Positions 8,298 to 16,618 of a DNA stretch of 58,653 nucleotides are shown piece after piece (position 1 is the first letter of the stretch; each line of letters opens with the position of its first letter). Location: assembly GCA_011525755.1 (NCBI GenBank), contig WYBS01000096.1, positions 1-58,653 of the forward strand. The letters are read 5' to 3'. The notes under the pieces were generated by a model. It did no database searches and was not told the DNA's origin. It worked only from the letters and a program-made list of their open reading frames with translations. This DNA is from Planctomycetaceae bacterium. GTDB taxonomy: Bacteria; Planctomycetota; PLA2. Both the position numbers and the translations under genes were made by a program.

Positions 8298-9367
8298 GGT
8301 GGGCGCTGCCGCTCGTCGTGCTCGGGGCGGCGATCCGCATCTGGTTCGCGGCAACGGCCGGCGAGCTGCGCGACGACGAGCGCCACCGCTACCTCCCGAT
8401 CTCGCGGAGTCTCCGCGCCGGCGAGGGGTTCTCGATCGCGGGGAGGCCCACGGCGCAGTCGATGCCGCTCTGGCCCGCGGTGCTCGCGCTGCTGCCCGCG
8501 GGCGAGCAGGGGCGGTGGCTCGCGGCGCTCTTCTCGACGCTCGCGCTCCCCGTCGCCTGGGCGGTCGGGAGGAAGCTCGCGTCGCCCAGGGTCGCGCTCG
8601 TGGCGCTCGCGCTCCTCGCGATCGACCTCGACCAGGCCGTGCTCGGCGGGTCGCTCCTCGCCGAGCCGCTCTTCACGCTCCTGCTCTGCCTCTTCGCGCT
8701 GGCGTGGGCCCACGGCCGCGTCGCGTTGGCGGCGGTCGCCCTCGCGCTCGCGGTGCTCACGCGGCCGGAGGCGGCGCTCCTCCCGTTCGCCCTCGCGGCG
8801 TTCGGGAGGGAGTGGCGACGGCCGCTCGTGCTGCTCGTCGCGGTCGTGCTCGCGGTCGCGCCCTGGGCGCACCGGAACCGGCGCGTGTTCGGCGAGTTCG
8901 TCCCGCTCACGACGACGGGCGGGATCGCGCTCCACTCGGGAATGAACGCGGCGGACCTCGAGATGCCCTTCCGGAAGCGCGGACAGGCGCGCAACGTCGA
9001 GTACCGGCACGCGCGGGACCTTGCGGGCCAGGGGATCGAGGTGGAGTACGACCGCGGGAAGGCGCGCGAGGCGCTCGCCTTCGCACGCGAGCGGCCGGCG
9101 GCCGCCGCGGGCCTCGTCTTCTCCAAGCTCGTGCAGCTCTGGACGCCGCTCCAGCGCAAGGGAACCTCCGCCGTCTACGCGCTCGCGACGCTCCTCGCAT
9201 GGTGGGCGATCTGGCGCCGCGCGCGCTTCGCACGGCCACTCATCGGCCCGATGCTCATCGTGATGACGCTCGTCGGCGCCATGTTCCTCGCCATCCCGCG
9301 CTACCGCGCCCCCTACCACCCCTACATGTTCCTCCTCGCGGCGGCCGCGCCGTGGCGCCGCCCGTGA
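8294..9367 (+). CDS. Polytopic membrane glycosyltransferase-like protein (ArnT/PMT type)
   Basis: 357 residues from a TTG start overlapping the previous stop. About eight to nine hydrophobic helices. The first loop carries GELRDDERHRYLPISRSL and GEGFSIAGRPTAQSMPLWPAVLALL, the pattern of lipid-linked-sugar glycosyltransferases of the GT-C fold, in which an acidic residue after the first helix is catalytic. Later features include VLTRPEAALLPFAL and a C-terminal PRYRAPYHPYMFLLAAAAPW. Donor and acceptor cannot be told. Ends base-to-base against the convergent kinase gene. Confidence 0.75.
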   Translation: MRWALPLVVLGAAIRIWFAATAGELRDDERHRYLPISRSLRAGEGFSIAGRPTAQSMPLWPAVLALLPAGEQGRWLAALFSTLALPVAWAVGRKLASPRVALVALALLAIDLDQAVLGGSLLAEPLFTLLLCLFALAWAHGRVALAAVALALAVLTRPEAALLPFALAAFGREWRRPLVLLVAVVLAVAPWAHRNRRVFGEFVPLTTTGGIALHSGMNAADLEMPFRKRGQARNVEYRHARDLAGQGIEVEYDRGKAREALAFARERPAAAAGLVFSKLVQLWTPLQRKGTSAVYALATLLAWWAIWRRARFARPLIGPMLIVMTLVGAMFLAIPRYRAPYHPYMFLLAAAAPWRRP

Positions 9368-11239
9368 TCAGGCGCCCGCGGGAACGGCGAGGTCGAGGGC
9401 CTCACGGATCCGCGTCGCGAGGACCGACGCCGCGACGGGCTTCTGCAGGAGGAGGTGCGGCCCGACGCCGGGGCGGATCTCGATCTCGTAGCCCGAAAGG
9501 AAGACGATCCGCAGACCGGGGTGCTCGCGAAGCGCACGGCAGGCGAGGTCCTGGCCGTCCATGCCCGGCATCACGACGTCGGTGAGGAGGAGGCGGATCT
9601 CGGACACGCGGGCGAGGTGCGCGAGCGCCTCCTCGCCGCTCGACGCCGCGACGACGCGGTAGCCGTGCTCCTCGAGGACGCGCCGCGTGACGTCGAGGAC
9701 TTGAGGCTCGTCCTCGACGACGAGGATCGTCTCGGTTCCGCGGGGGGCGGCGGGTGCGGGCCGGCGTTCCGCCTCGTCCGCGCCCTCCGCGATGGGCAGG
9801 TAGATGCGGAAGGTCGCGCCCGCGCCGGGCTCGCTCTCGGCCTCGATGTGGCCGCCGCTCTGCGTCACGATGCCGTGCGCGACGGCGAGGCCGAGACCGG
9901 TCCCCTTCCCGACCTCCTTCGTGGTGAAGAAGGGATCGAAGACGTGCGCGAGGACCTCCTTGGTCATCCCGATCCCGCTGTCAACCACGTGCAGGAGCGC
10001 ATACCGGCCGGGACGCAGGGTGACGTGCCCCGCCGCCAGGTCCACCTCCTCCGTCGTGATCACGAGCTTCCCGCCGCGCGGCATCGCGTCGCACGCATTG
10101 ATCACGAGGTTCAGGAGGACCTGCTCGATCTGCACGGGGTCCACGCTGACCTGGCCGACGCGGCCGAGCTGGAGGCGGAGGCGGATGCCCTCGCCGAGGA
10201 TCCGGTCGACCATGTCGTGCACGCCCGCGACGATCGAGTTCAGGCCGAGGAGCCGCGTGTGCAGGACCTGCTTGCGCCCGAAGGCGAGCAGCTGCTGCGT
10301 GAGGGCGGCGGCGCGCTCGGCCGCGGACTCGATGCGCTTCAGCTCGGCCTCGACGGCCGGCGATGCCCCGGAGCCCCTCTGCGCAAGCTCGGCCGAACCG
10401 AGGATGATCGAGAGCTGGTTGTTCAGGTCGTGGGCGACGCCTCCCGCGAGGCGGCCGATCGACTCCATCTTCTGCGCGTGGAGGAACTGCTTCTCGAGGA
10501 GGCGCTGCGCGGTCACGTCCGTCGCGCACTGCGTGAGCGCGATCACCTCGCCGTCGCGCTGCACGGGCCAGACGCGCGTGACGAAGGTGTGGACCTCGCC
10601 GTCCGCCGCGAGATACTCGACCTCGTAGCTCCCCTCCTTGCGCGTACGGATCACCTGCTCGAAGCATGCCCGCACCGCGGGCCGGAACCGCTCGGGGACG
10701 TAGTCCTCGGCCTTTTCGCCCATCACGCCGTCGATGGTCAGGTCCGGCACGGTGCGGTTGATGAACCGGATGCGCCCGTCGAGGTCGAGGATCATGATGT
10801 AGTCGGGACAGCTCCCCGTGATCGACGCGCACACGTCCTCCGCATGACGGAGCGCCCCGTCGGCCTCGTGCCGGTCGGTCACGTCCTCGACCAGCGCGAC
10901 CACGCACCCGGGACGTCCGCCGGGGCCGGCGGCAAGGGTGACGGTCGCTCGCCCCCACCGGAGCGCCCCGTCCTTGCGGACGAACCGCCGCTCGAGGCGC
11001 GAGCGCTCGCGCGCCCCCGCCGCGAACTCGGCCGCGATCCCGGCAACCCGCGCGCGGTCGTCGGGATGGACGAGCAGGAGCGGGTCGAGGCCGAGGAGCT
11101 CCTCCTCCGGATAGCCGAAGATGCGCCGGAAGGCGTCGTTGGACCGGAGAATGCGCCCATCGAGGTCGAAGGCCACCATCCCGATGCCGGCATCGTCGAG
11201 GAGGTCGCGGAAAGACGCCTCGTTCCCGTCGCAGCTCAC
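9368..11239 (-). CDS. PAS-PAS hybrid sensor histidine kinase with receiver domain
   Basis: 623 residues from a GTG start, no membrane segment, so a cytoplasmic sensor. Order: PAS (about 7-122, IGMVAFDLDGRILRSNDAF), PAS (about 135-245), HisKA with phosphoacceptor His270 (GGVAHDLNNQLS), HATPase with N box NLVINACDAM (377-386) and G boxes DSGIGM and GTGLGLAVAHG, then a C-terminal receiver with phosphoacceptor Asp554 in LLLTDVVMPGMDG. All catalytic residues are present. The HDLNNQL variant is common in hybrid kinases of large-genome bacteria. No partner regulator adjoins it; the target is unknown. Confidence 0.93.
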   Translation of the reverse strand: MSCDGNEASFRDLLDDAGIGMVAFDLDGRILRSNDAFRRIFGYPEEELLGLDPLLLVHPDDRARVAGIAAEFAAGARERSRLERRFVRKDGALRWGRATVTLAAGPGGRPGCVVALVEDVTDRHEADGALRHAEDVCASITGSCPDYIMILDLDGRIRFINRTVPDLTIDGVMGEKAEDYVPERFRPAVRACFEQVIRTRKEGSYEVEYLAADGEVHTFVTRVWPVQRDGEVIALTQCATDVTAQRLLEKQFLHAQKMESIGRLAGGVAHDLNNQLSIILGSAELAQRGSGASPAVEAELKRIESAAERAAALTQQLLAFGRKQVLHTRLLGLNSIVAGVHDMVDRILGEGIRLRLQLGRVGQVSVDPVQIEQVLLNLVINACDAMPRGGKLVITTEEVDLAAGHVTLRPGRYALLHVVDSGIGMTKEVLAHVFDPFFTTKEVGKGTGLGLAVAHGIVTQSGGHIEAESEPGAGATFRIYLPIAEGADEAERRPAPAAPRGTETILVVEDEPQVLDVTRRVLEEHGYRVVAASSGEEALAHLARVSEIRLLLTDVVMPGMDGQDLACRALREHPGLRIVFLSGYEIEIRPGVGPHLLLQKPVAASVLATRIREALDLAVPAGA

Positions 11240-11424
11240 GCCGGCAACGGCTATCGGAAGGCCCGAGGGGCGCCTTTAGGGGTTGCCGAAGTCGAGGCCA
11301 TCTACGATCGGAGTAGCCGATTCCGACCCCGCCCCAAGGTGCGGACCCCAATGCCGCATCCGGACGCCACAACCCATTCTTCTGCAAGGCGTTACGGCGC
11401 CAACGCGGCGTGTGGGACACGACG

Positions 11425-12381
11425 CTAATGCCAGCTGAGGTGGGGGGACTTGTTCCTCACGAGCCAGTCCCAGAGGAGGCCGCCGTAGGTGCGGACCCGC
11501 ATCGGGTGGCGCAGGAAGATCGGCCGCAGCTCCTTGTGCAGCGCGCGCAGGTTGTAGAAGGGCACGCGCGGGAAGTAGTGGTGCTCGATGTGGTAGCTCG
11601 ACCACAGGAAGAGGAAGTCCCACAAGGGGTTCGACCGGATCACCGTCCCCCACGCCGCCGGATCCTCGGGCGTGATGTCGTAGTGCTGGCCCACGCGGTT
11701 GATCGTGAACGCGACGGGGAAGACGAGGAAGACGGGGACGACATAGAGCTTCAGGAGCAGGAGGCCCCCGAGCCCCCCCCAGATCGAAGCCATCGCGAGG
11801 AGGTGCGCGGCGGTGACCAGGAGCCGTTCCCGCCGGAGCCGCGACCGGAGCGCGTCCGGGTACTTCCCCGATGCCTTGGCCGCCGCGCGGAAGTAGAGCG
11901 GGAAGAGCGCCGGCGTGAAGTAGAGCAGCTTGAACCAGCGCTTCACGCGCTTCGGCGAGAGGTAGGCGCGCTTCGGGTCCGCCTCGGGGTCGCCGAGCTC
12001 CGCGTGGTGGTCGAGGTGCCAGCGCTCGAACTGCGCCGGCGCGAGCCCCGAGGGGAGCGCGTAGATCCAGGCGAGGGCACGGTTCCACGCCGTCTCGCGG
12101 CGCCGGAAGACGGCGCGGTGCACGACCTCGTGCAGCAGGACGGTGAAGGAGAAGATCACGAAGCCGAGGAACACCGCGGCAGGGACCCACGCATACCAGC
12201 GGTCCTCGAACACGACAATCGCATAGGCCGCCACGACGCCGAGGAGGAGCTGCCGGATCGCGACGGCGGCATGCCGCCACCCCGAGGTGCGGTGGAGCTC
12301 CTTCAGTCGCTCCGCGTCGAGAAGATCGACGAACTCGAGGCGAAGGTCCCCGGTCGCCTCGTGCCAACGGCCATGGCCCAT
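11425..12381 (-). CDS. Membrane fatty-acid desaturase
   Basis: 318 residues. Three histidine boxes of the di-iron membrane desaturase family are intact: HEVVH (84-88), HLDHH (122-126) and HIEHH (264-268). Hydrophobic helices lie around 42-80 and 195-228. The enzyme inserts a double bond in an acyl chain using O2 and an electron donor, at the cytoplasmic membrane, so an aerobic lifestyle is implied. Divergent from the S41 peptidase with a 57-base gap. Substrate (acyl-lipid, carotenoid or sphingolipid) cannot be decided. Confidence 0.88.
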   Translation of the reverse strand: MGHGRWHEATGDLRLEFVDLLDAERLKELHRTSGWRHAAVAIRQLLLGVVAAYAIVVFEDRWYAWVPAAVFLGFVIFSFTVLLHEVVHRAVFRRRETAWNRALAWIYALPSGLAPAQFERWHLDHHAELGDPEADPKRAYLSPKRVKRWFKLLYFTPALFPLYFRAAAKASGKYPDALRSRLRRERLLVTAAHLLAMASIWGGLGGLLLLKLYVVPVFLVFPVAFTINRVGQHYDITPEDPAAWGTVIRSNPLWDFLFLWSSYHIEHHYFPRVPFYNLRALHKELRPIFLRHPMRVRTYGGLLWDWLVRNKSPHLSWH

Positions 12382-12438
12382 GCGCCCATTGTCCCCGAAG
12401 CCGTCACCTCCGGGTCACGCTCGCGGTAGCATGGATCG

Positions 12439-13674
12439 GTGCCCCTCCTCCTCGCGCTCCTCCTCCTTCTCGCGGCGTGCGCGAGCGAAGGGGCGTCGTC
12501 GCTCCGGGACGGCGGCGCGCGCGCGGCCGTGGCCGAGGGCGTCGTGGCGACGCTCGATCGCCAGGACCACTACTTCCGGAGCCCCGCGGAGCGGCGCGCG
12601 TTCGAGCTGACGCTCCGCCGCATCGCGGCCGAGTCGGCGGACGCCGAGTCCTACTACGCCGCGATGTCGGACGCGCTCGCCTCGCTCGACGAGGGCCACA
12701 CGAGCCTCGCGGGGTCGGCGGAGGTGCCCTTCGGAAGCACGATCCCGCCGGTGGCGATCGTCGAGGCGAAGGGGTCCGCCGTGATCGCGGGCGTCGCGCC
12801 GGGCGTCGAGGGCGGCGGGCTCCTGCCGGGCGACATCGTGCTCGAGGTGGAGGGGGTTCCGGGGGAGGAGGCGCTCGCGCGGCGCATCGCGACAACCCCG
12901 GGCTCCACCGCGCACGGGAGGCGGTCGCGCGCGATCGCGAACCTCCTCGCGGGCCCGACGCGCGAGCCGGCGCGGGTGAAGGTGCTCGGGATGGACGGCC
13001 GCGAGCGCGTCTGCTTCCCGCTCCGCTTCCTCCTCGACGACGAGGGGATGGACCGCTTCCGCTTCGGTTTCCTGCAGGAGAGCGTGACGGCCGTCCCGGT
13101 CAACGCGACGACCGCGTACATCGCGCTCCCCGACTTCAGCCCCGAGCGCCAGCGTGACCTCGAGGAGGCGCTCTCGGCGATCGGCATCACGCGCACGATC
13201 ATCCTCGACCTGCGCGGGAACCCCGGCGGACGGATCCGCACGCTCCAGAAGGTCGCGGGCCTCTTCCTCGACCGGCCCGAGGACCTCCTCACGCTCGCCG
13301 AGGACGACCGCTCGGAGGTGCTCCGCGCGATCCCGTCGGAGGCGCGATTCCGCGGAAGACTCCGCATCCTCGTGGACGGGCGCACAGGCAGCGCGGCGGA
13401 ACTTCTCGCGGCCGCGCTGCAGGACCTCGGTCGGGCGAAGGTCTACGGGGCCCCGACGGCGGGCTCCACGCGGTCCCGGCTCTCCCGGGACCTCCCGGGG
13501 GGCGTGCGGCTCCACTACGCGGGCCGCGCGGAGTTCCGGCGCCGTGACGGTAGCCCGGTCGAGGGGATCGGCGTGGCACCCGACGTGCTCTTCGAACACA
13601 CCCGCGAGCAGCTTGCCCGCGGGGCGTACGGAGACCCGTTCCTCGACCCTCTGGTGCGCCTCGCCGCCGAGTAG
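12439..13674 (+). CDS. S41 (C-terminal processing/tricorn-like) peptidase lipoprotein
   Basis: 411 residues from a GTG start. Signal with lipobox LLAAC (Cys14). A helical N-terminal region with SLDEGHTSL (about 82-90) is followed by a PDZ domain (about 105-190, GGGLLPGDIVLEVEGV) and the S41 catalytic core: LDLRGNPGG (257-264) and the nucleophile Ser318 in DGRTGSAAELLAAAL. A C-terminal GIGVAPD motif is typical of the family. Probably an outer-membrane-anchored periplasmic serine protease. Codon use matches its neighbours. Confidence 0.88.
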   Translation: MPLLLALLLLLAACASEGASSLRDGGARAAVAEGVVATLDRQDHYFRSPAERRAFELTLRRIAAESADAESYYAAMSDALASLDEGHTSLAGSAEVPFGSTIPPVAIVEAKGSAVIAGVAPGVEGGGLLPGDIVLEVEGVPGEEALARRIATTPGSTAHGRRSRAIANLLAGPTREPARVKVLGMDGRERVCFPLRFLLDDEGMDRFRFGFLQESVTAVPVNATTAYIALPDFSPERQRDLEEALSAIGITRTIILDLRGNPGGRIRTLQKVAGLFLDRPEDLLTLAEDDRSEVLRAIPSEARFRGRLRILVDGRTGSAAELLAAALQDLGRAKVYGAPTAGSTRSRLSRDLPGGVRLHYAGRAEFRRRDGSPVEGIGVAPDVLFEHTREQLARGAYGDPFLDPLVRLAAE

Positions 13675-13695
13675 GCGGTGACGGCTTCGCCGGAA

Positions 13696-13724
13696 TTGAC
13701 CGGGGACCCGGCCTCCATTAGCCT
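13696..13724 (+). promoter_or_regulatory. Probable sigma-70-type promoter of leucine dehydrogenase
   Basis: TTGACC at 13696-13701, 17-base spacer, weak -10 TAGCCT at 13719-13724. Transcription would start near 13731, and GGAG at 13751-13754 is correctly placed before the ATG at 13760. The -10 is poor, so confidence is moderate. Confidence 0.4.
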
Positions 13725-13759
13725 TTGGCCGGTCGCTTGAGGGTCCAGCAGGAGACTTC

Positions 13760-14827
13760 ATGAAGATCACCGAAATCCCGTGCGCGGGCTACGAGAAGGT
13801 CGTCCGTTGCGAGGATCCGCAGAGCGGCCTCCGGGCCATCATCTCGGTCCACGACACCACGCTCGGTCCGGCGCTGGGCGGGCTCCGCATGTGGCCCTAC
13901 CTGTCCGAGCAGGAGGCGATGACGGATGTCAACCGCCTCTCCCAGGGGATGACCTACAAGTCCGCCGTGGCCGAGACCGGCCTCGGCGGCGGCAAGGCGG
14001 TCATCATCGGCAACCCGAAGACGGACAAGTCGGAGGCGCTCTTCCGCGCCATGGGCAGGTTCGTGGAGAGCCTGAAGGGCCTCTACACGACCGCCGAGGA
14101 CGTGGGCACGAACGTCCAGGACATGGTGACCGTCCGCCAGGAGACCAAGCACGTCACCGGCCTCCCGCGCGAGATGGGATCGAGCGGCGATCCCTCCCCC
14201 TTCACCGCGATCGGCGTCTTCCTCGGGATCAAGGCGTGCGTCGAGAAGACCGGCGGGAAGGACCTGAAGGACGTCCGCATCGCGGTCCAGGGCTGCGGCA
14301 ACGTCGCCCGCTACCTCTGCGAGCACCTCGCGAAGGCGGGCGCGAAGCTCTTCGTCACCGACATCGTCGCCGAGAAGGCGAAGATGATGGTCGACAAGCA
14401 CGGGGCGAAGCTCGTCAAGGCCGAGGAGATCTACGACCTCGAATGCGACGTGTTCGCGCCCTGCGCGCTCGGCGCCGTGATCAACGACGACACGATCCCG
14501 CGCCTCAAGTGCAGGATCGTCGCCGGCGCCGCGAACAACGTGCTCCTCTCCGAGCAGCACGGCGACCGCCTCCGCGAGCGCGGCATCGTCTACGCCCCCG
14601 ACTTCGTGATCAACGCCGGCGGCATCATCAACGTCTCGGTCGAGCTCGAGCCGGGCGGCTACAACGAGCAGCGCGCGCTCCAGAAGGTGAACAACATCTA
14701 CAACGCCGTGCACGACATCCTCGTGACGGCCGACCGCGAGAAGATCGCTTCCAACCGCGCCGCGATCCTCCTCGCCGAACGGAAGATCGCCGAGGGACGC
14801 AAGCGGAAGACCGCCAAGGCGCGGTAG
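13760..14827 (+). CDS. Leucine/valine (branched-chain amino acid) dehydrogenase
   Basis: 355 residues of the Glu/Leu/Phe/Val dehydrogenase family; NAD-dependent oxidative deamination of leucine, valine or isoleucine to the 2-keto acid in the cytoplasm. Catalytic lysines Lys67 (GMTYKSA) and Lys79 (GLGGGKAVI) are in place, as is the GGLRMWPY substrate motif. The NAD-binding loop is VQGCGNVARYL (about 175-185), and the C-terminal NNIYNAVHDIL is a family hallmark. Length is typical of octameric leucine dehydrogenases. Good Shine-Dalgarno GGAG. Confidence 0.93.
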   Translation: MKITEIPCAGYEKVVRCEDPQSGLRAIISVHDTTLGPALGGLRMWPYLSEQEAMTDVNRLSQGMTYKSAVAETGLGGGKAVIIGNPKTDKSEALFRAMGRFVESLKGLYTTAEDVGTNVQDMVTVRQETKHVTGLPREMGSSGDPSPFTAIGVFLGIKACVEKTGGKDLKDVRIAVQGCGNVARYLCEHLAKAGAKLFVTDIVAEKAKMMVDKHGAKLVKAEEIYDLECDVFAPCALGAVINDDTIPRLKCRIVAGAANNVLLSEQHGDRLRERGIVYAPDFVINAGGIINVSVELEPGGYNEQRALQKVNNIYNAVHDILVTADREKIASNRAAILLAERKIAEGRKRKTAKAR

Positions 14828-14850
14828 CGGGAAAAGGGGGCGCAGGGGGG

Positions 14851-15942
14851 GTGCGCACGTTCCTCCTCGTCGCCGCCGTCGCGTTCGCCTTCGCTCTCGG
14901 CCTTCTCTTCGTCTTCCGCCACCCCATCCGCCGCGGCCTCCGGGGCTCCCCGGAGCACGCCACGACGCCGGTCGCCCCCCCCGCCCCCCCGATTTCCGCG
15001 CCCGAGGACGTGCCCGACGTCGCGCGGCGCGTGAGGGCGCTCCAGCACGCGCCGGAGGTGCAGCAGCTCCTCGAGGAGTTCGTGCGGGAGTGCGCGCGGC
15101 GCGGCTCCCCGGCGGTCGCGGAGCTCCGCGCGCGGCTGGCGAACGAGCCCGACGTCGAGATCGCGCCGCACTGGACCTTCGAGGACGGTCGGCCTCGCGG
15201 GTTCCCCTCTCTCCGGGCGGCGTACATCGCGGCGCTGCTCGAGATCCCGGGCACGGAGGCGCGCGACGCGCTGCTCGGCGTGCTCGCGGCGACCTCGTCG
15301 GCCGACGAGGCGTACCAGATCGCCGCGGGGCTCGCGCGGCGCGGCGAGAGCGGGTTCACGGCGCCGGCGCTCGACCGCGCGCTCAAGGCGGGCCCGGGCG
15401 ACGTGGAGGTCGCCACCGAGATCGTCTCGCTCGTCGCGCGCGCCGATCCGGCGGGGACGGCGGAGGAGGTGATCGCACGGAGCCCGCGCGGCGAGGACGG
15501 GACGGATCCCGCGAGGCTCGCCCAGGCGCTCGAGCTGCTGCCGGCCGACCGCGCGGTGGCGACGGCGCGCGGGCTCCTCGCGGACCCGGCGGTCACGCGC
15601 AAGGGGAAGGAGCGCTACCTCGAGAGCCTCTGCAACCGCGGGGATCCCGAGGTCTTCGCGACACTCCGCGAGGCGGCGAACGAGGGCCTGATCGACCGGG
15701 AGCTCCGCCGGTCGATGGCGTACGCGGCGTGCCGCTCCCGCGCCTTCACGCTCGACCAGGTCGCGTACGCCGCGGCGGGCCCGGACGCCGCGCCGAAGGC
15801 CGAGATCCGCGAGCGTTACGCGCGCCGCCTCGAGGAGGTGGAGCGTCTCGTGGCCGCCGCCGTGCCCGCCGACGAGTCCTCGGGCCCGGTCCTCGAATCG
15901 CTCCGCCGCCGCCTCTCCGACCTCCGCACCGCCCTGCGCTGA
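14851..15942 (+). CDS. Membrane-anchored helical-repeat protein
   Basis: 363 residues starting at GTG 14851, directly after a G-run that may serve as ribosome binding site. One N-terminal membrane helix (FLLVAAVAFAFALGLLFVF), a Pro/Ala-rich linker, then about 300 residues of paired helices resembling degenerate HEAT-like repeats (EEVIARSPRGEDG, LAQALELLPADRAVATA). No catalytic motif. It follows leucine dehydrogenase by 23 bases and could be cotranscribed, but no functional link is evident. Confidence 0.65.
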   Translation: MRTFLLVAAVAFAFALGLLFVFRHPIRRGLRGSPEHATTPVAPPAPPISAPEDVPDVARRVRALQHAPEVQQLLEEFVRECARRGSPAVAELRARLANEPDVEIAPHWTFEDGRPRGFPSLRAAYIAALLEIPGTEARDALLGVLAATSSADEAYQIAAGLARRGESGFTAPALDRALKAGPGDVEVATEIVSLVARADPAGTAEEVIARSPRGEDGTDPARLAQALELLPADRAVATARGLLADPAVTRKGKERYLESLCNRGDPEVFATLREAANEGLIDRELRRSMAYAACRSRAFTLDQVAYAAAGPDAAPKAEIRERYARRLEEVERLVAAAVPADESSGPVLESLRRRLSDLRTALR

Positions 15943-16061
15943 CACCAGGTACCGAGTACCGGGTCCGGACGACGGAAGTCGTTGCGGGGCAAACGGTTGC
16001 ACCGGCGAGGCACGGACCCTGGGGTCCGTATGCCGGCGGGCCGGCGGCGCGCGCAGCGGGG

Positions 16062-16616
16062 CTACTTCACCCGCTTCACGATGAGCCAGCCGTCCGGGCA
16101 ACGCTTCGGGTCGTGCTCGATGAGGCCGACCTCGCCGACCTTCAGATTGAAGATCACCGCAGCGGGGCCCGGGTAGAGCGTGCCCCGGTAGATCTCGTGC
16201 GTCTCCTTCCGCACGCCGTCCCGCGCCGCGTGGACGAGGCCGCTCGGCTCGCCGTCGCCCGTCCTCGCGTCCGTGTACTCCCGCTTCAGCGCGGGGAAGT
16301 CCGCGCCGGAGCGTGCCAGGTCGAAGACCCTCGCCGCGAGGTCCTTCGCCGCATCGCGCGGGCGGTCGGTATCCGAGAGGATCTCCACCCGCTTCGTGCG
16401 CGGGTCCGTCACCTGGTACGAGCCCTTGAACGCGATGAGGATCTGGTCGTAGACGATGTGGTCCGGGACCGCGCCGTCCCCGGACCCCTCGTCCGGAAGG
16501 GGCTTCCGGTCAGGCGCCGTCTGAGGCTCCGTCTCGGGCTGCTCCGCCGGCCTTTTGTCCCCGCACGCGGCGAGGAGGATCGCGACGGAAAGGACCGTGG
16601 GCCGCACGCGACGCAT
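16062..16616 (-). CDS. Parvulin-type peptidyl-prolyl isomerase lipoprotein
   Basis: 184 residues. The signal MRRVRPTVLSVAILLAAC has lipobox Cys18, followed by a Pro/Glu-rich linker. Residues about 58-184 match the rotamase/parvulin fold of PrsA/SurA: YDQILIAFKGSY, RDAAKDLAARVFDLARSGAD, FPALKREYTDA, then VIFNLKVGEVGLIEHD and GWLIVKRVK. It probably folds secreted proteins in the periplasm. It starts 2 bases after the stop of the large propeller protein, so the two are translationally coupled. Confidence 0.82.
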   Translation of the reverse strand: MRRVRPTVLSVAILLAACGDKRPAEQPETEPQTAPDRKPLPDEGSGDGAVPDHIVYDQILIAFKGSYQVTDPRTKRVEILSDTDRPRDAAKDLAARVFDLARSGADFPALKREYTDARTGDGEPSGLVHAARDGVRKETHEIYRGTLYPGPAAVIFNLKVGEVGLIEHDPKRCPDGWLIVKRVK

Positions 16617-16618
16617 CG

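Noticed and set aside
5851-8340. Long open frame antisense to the acyl-CoA synthetase (829 residues)
   Set aside because: Arg/Asp/His-rich composition without domains; a shadow of the GC-rich coding strand, as are the similar antisense frames at 1431-3395, 9455-11428, 17300-19789, 25559-28594 and 40041-44099.
13780-14850. Upstream extension of the helical-repeat protein frame through leucine dehydrogenase
   Set aside because: The frame is open only by composition; the real start is the GTG at 14851 with a membrane helix directly after it.
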